In this document: one piece after another, positions 63,555-64,000 of the stretch
Layout of the letters: each line of letters opens with the position of its first letter
How positions within the stretch are numbered: position 1 is the stretch's first letter
Assembly: GCF_004769575.1 (NCBI RefSeq)
Contig: NZ_RQGA01000003.1
Span: forward strand, 310,001 to 374,000
Direction: 5' to 3'
Length of the DNA: 64,000 nucleotides
From: Leptospira perdikensis
Lineage (GTDB): Bacteria > Spirochaetota > Leptospiria > Leptospirales > Leptospiraceae
Made by a program: the position numbers and the translations under genes
Notes under the pieces: model-generated
What the model saw: the letters and a program-made list of their open reading frames with translations, nothing else
What the model was told of the DNA's origin: nothing
Databases searched by the model: none

Positions 63555-64000
63555 ATGGATAGATCACTAAAAGACTTAAAAAAACAAACATCAGAAATGA
63601 TTGAAACCTTCCAATCCTATTGGACAGCTCAAAATTTTCAGGAAGATTACGACCGTTTATCCTCACTCATCGAAAAAGCAAACGATCCCAAATTATGGGA
63701 CTCACCTGACCAAGCAAAAACAGTCACTCAAAAACGAAACGAGTTACAACTAAAGTTAGATCCTTGGTTGGAATTAAAAAAGGAACTGAGTGATTTTCCT
63801 GATTTGATTGAACTCACTTCGGAAGAAATGGGTGAGGCAGGTCTAAAATCTTTAAACGATGATTTTGATCGTATGTTTGAGACATTTGAAAACTTGCAAA
63901 TGTTAGATGCCCTTGCTGGTAAAGATGATGGCAAAGCCGCCTTTATCAATATCCATCCTGGTGCCGGTGGAACAGAATCCCAAGACTGGGCCGATATGTT
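63555..64000 (+). CDS. prfB: Peptide chain release factor 2, 3' end beyond window
   Basis: The 148 codons read MDRSLKDLKKQTSEMIETFQ and end in the RF2 hallmark INIHPGAGGTESQDWADM at the window edge. RF2 ends translation at UGA and UAA. The first ~60 codons are one continuous frame with no UGA where many RF2 genes have the programmed +1 frameshift, so autoregulation by frameshifting is absent. No clear ribosome site precedes the ATG. The GGQ and SPF regions lie outside the window. Confidence 0.93.
   Translation, partial: MDRSLKDLKKQTSEMIETFQSYWTAQNFQEDYDRLSSLIEKANDPKLWDSPDQAKTVTQKRNELQLKLDPWLELKKELSDFPDLIELTSEEMGEAGLKSLNDDFDRMFETFENLQMLDALAGKDDGKAAFINIHPGAGGTESQDWADM

Overview
The window looks like chromosome of a spirochaete of the genus Leptospira, more likely a saprophytic (biflexa-type) species than a pathogen. 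The reasons are endoflagellar motor genes (flbD-motA-motB-fliL) next to lipid and sugar genes, many lipoproteins with the loose leptospiral lipobox, moderately AT-rich DNA, frequent TTG and GTG starts, and several proteins that look lineage-specific. Species cannot be settled without a search. I see no insertion sequence, prophage, CRISPR array or rRNA; there is one tRNA.

Layout. 0-5.4 kb: a truncated SurA-like chaperone, aspartate kinase, an acyl desaturase, small envelope or lipoprotein genes and a quinone oxidoreductase. 5.4-10.5 kb (+): an MCE/MlaD protein, a glycosyltransferase, flbD-motA-motB-fliL and kdsB. 10.5-13.7 kb: an AraC regulator divergent from a hydrolase lipoprotein and a zinc alcohol dehydrogenase, closed by a clear terminator. 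13.8-20.7 kb (-): a CPA2 antiporter and a three-gene TolC/HlyD/ABC exporter whose ABC protein has lost every ATPase motif. 20.8-25.5 kb: an accessory stretch of short genes (YceI, DUF1801, AAC(3)-I-like acetyltransferase, GFA, AHSA1/ArsR pair, nucleotidyltransferase) separated by imperfect palindromes and non-coding DNA, and bounded in part by a 17-bp near-direct repeat.

25.6-43.7 kb: ligA, an M23 endopeptidase, a SanA/YdcF-like protein, a b561-like/YceI pair, a C-terminal J-domain protein, an AidB-like acyl-CoA dehydrogenase, transporters, a GpsA-PlsB fusion, an SLC13 transporter, a CAP-domain lipoprotein and a histidine kinase/response regulator pair. 43.7-52.2 kb (-): a housekeeping block EVE-ftsH-pth-like-rplY-prs-glmU(N)-tRNA-Gln-ispE-WYL-SAT/AT acyltransferase. 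The pth-like gene has lost all the catalytic residues of peptidyl-tRNA hydrolase. 52.2-64 kb: a 0.5-kb non-coding stretch with degenerate repeats, an SSS symporter, an M23 lipoprotein, a flavin monooxygenase, two thioredoxin-fold proteins, a 49-residue ORF with a strong terminator, then valS-purD-hypothetical-prfB (cut by the window edge).

How they work together: much of the window is envelope biology (lipid synthesis and transport, KDO activation, murein endopeptidases, SurA, lipoproteins, two exporter or antiporter systems) interleaved with translation and nucleotide housekeeping. The most unusual items are the degenerate Pth, the pseudo-ATPase exporter, the stand-alone fungal-FAS-type acyltransferase, the GpsA-PlsB fusion and the cassette-like accessory block.
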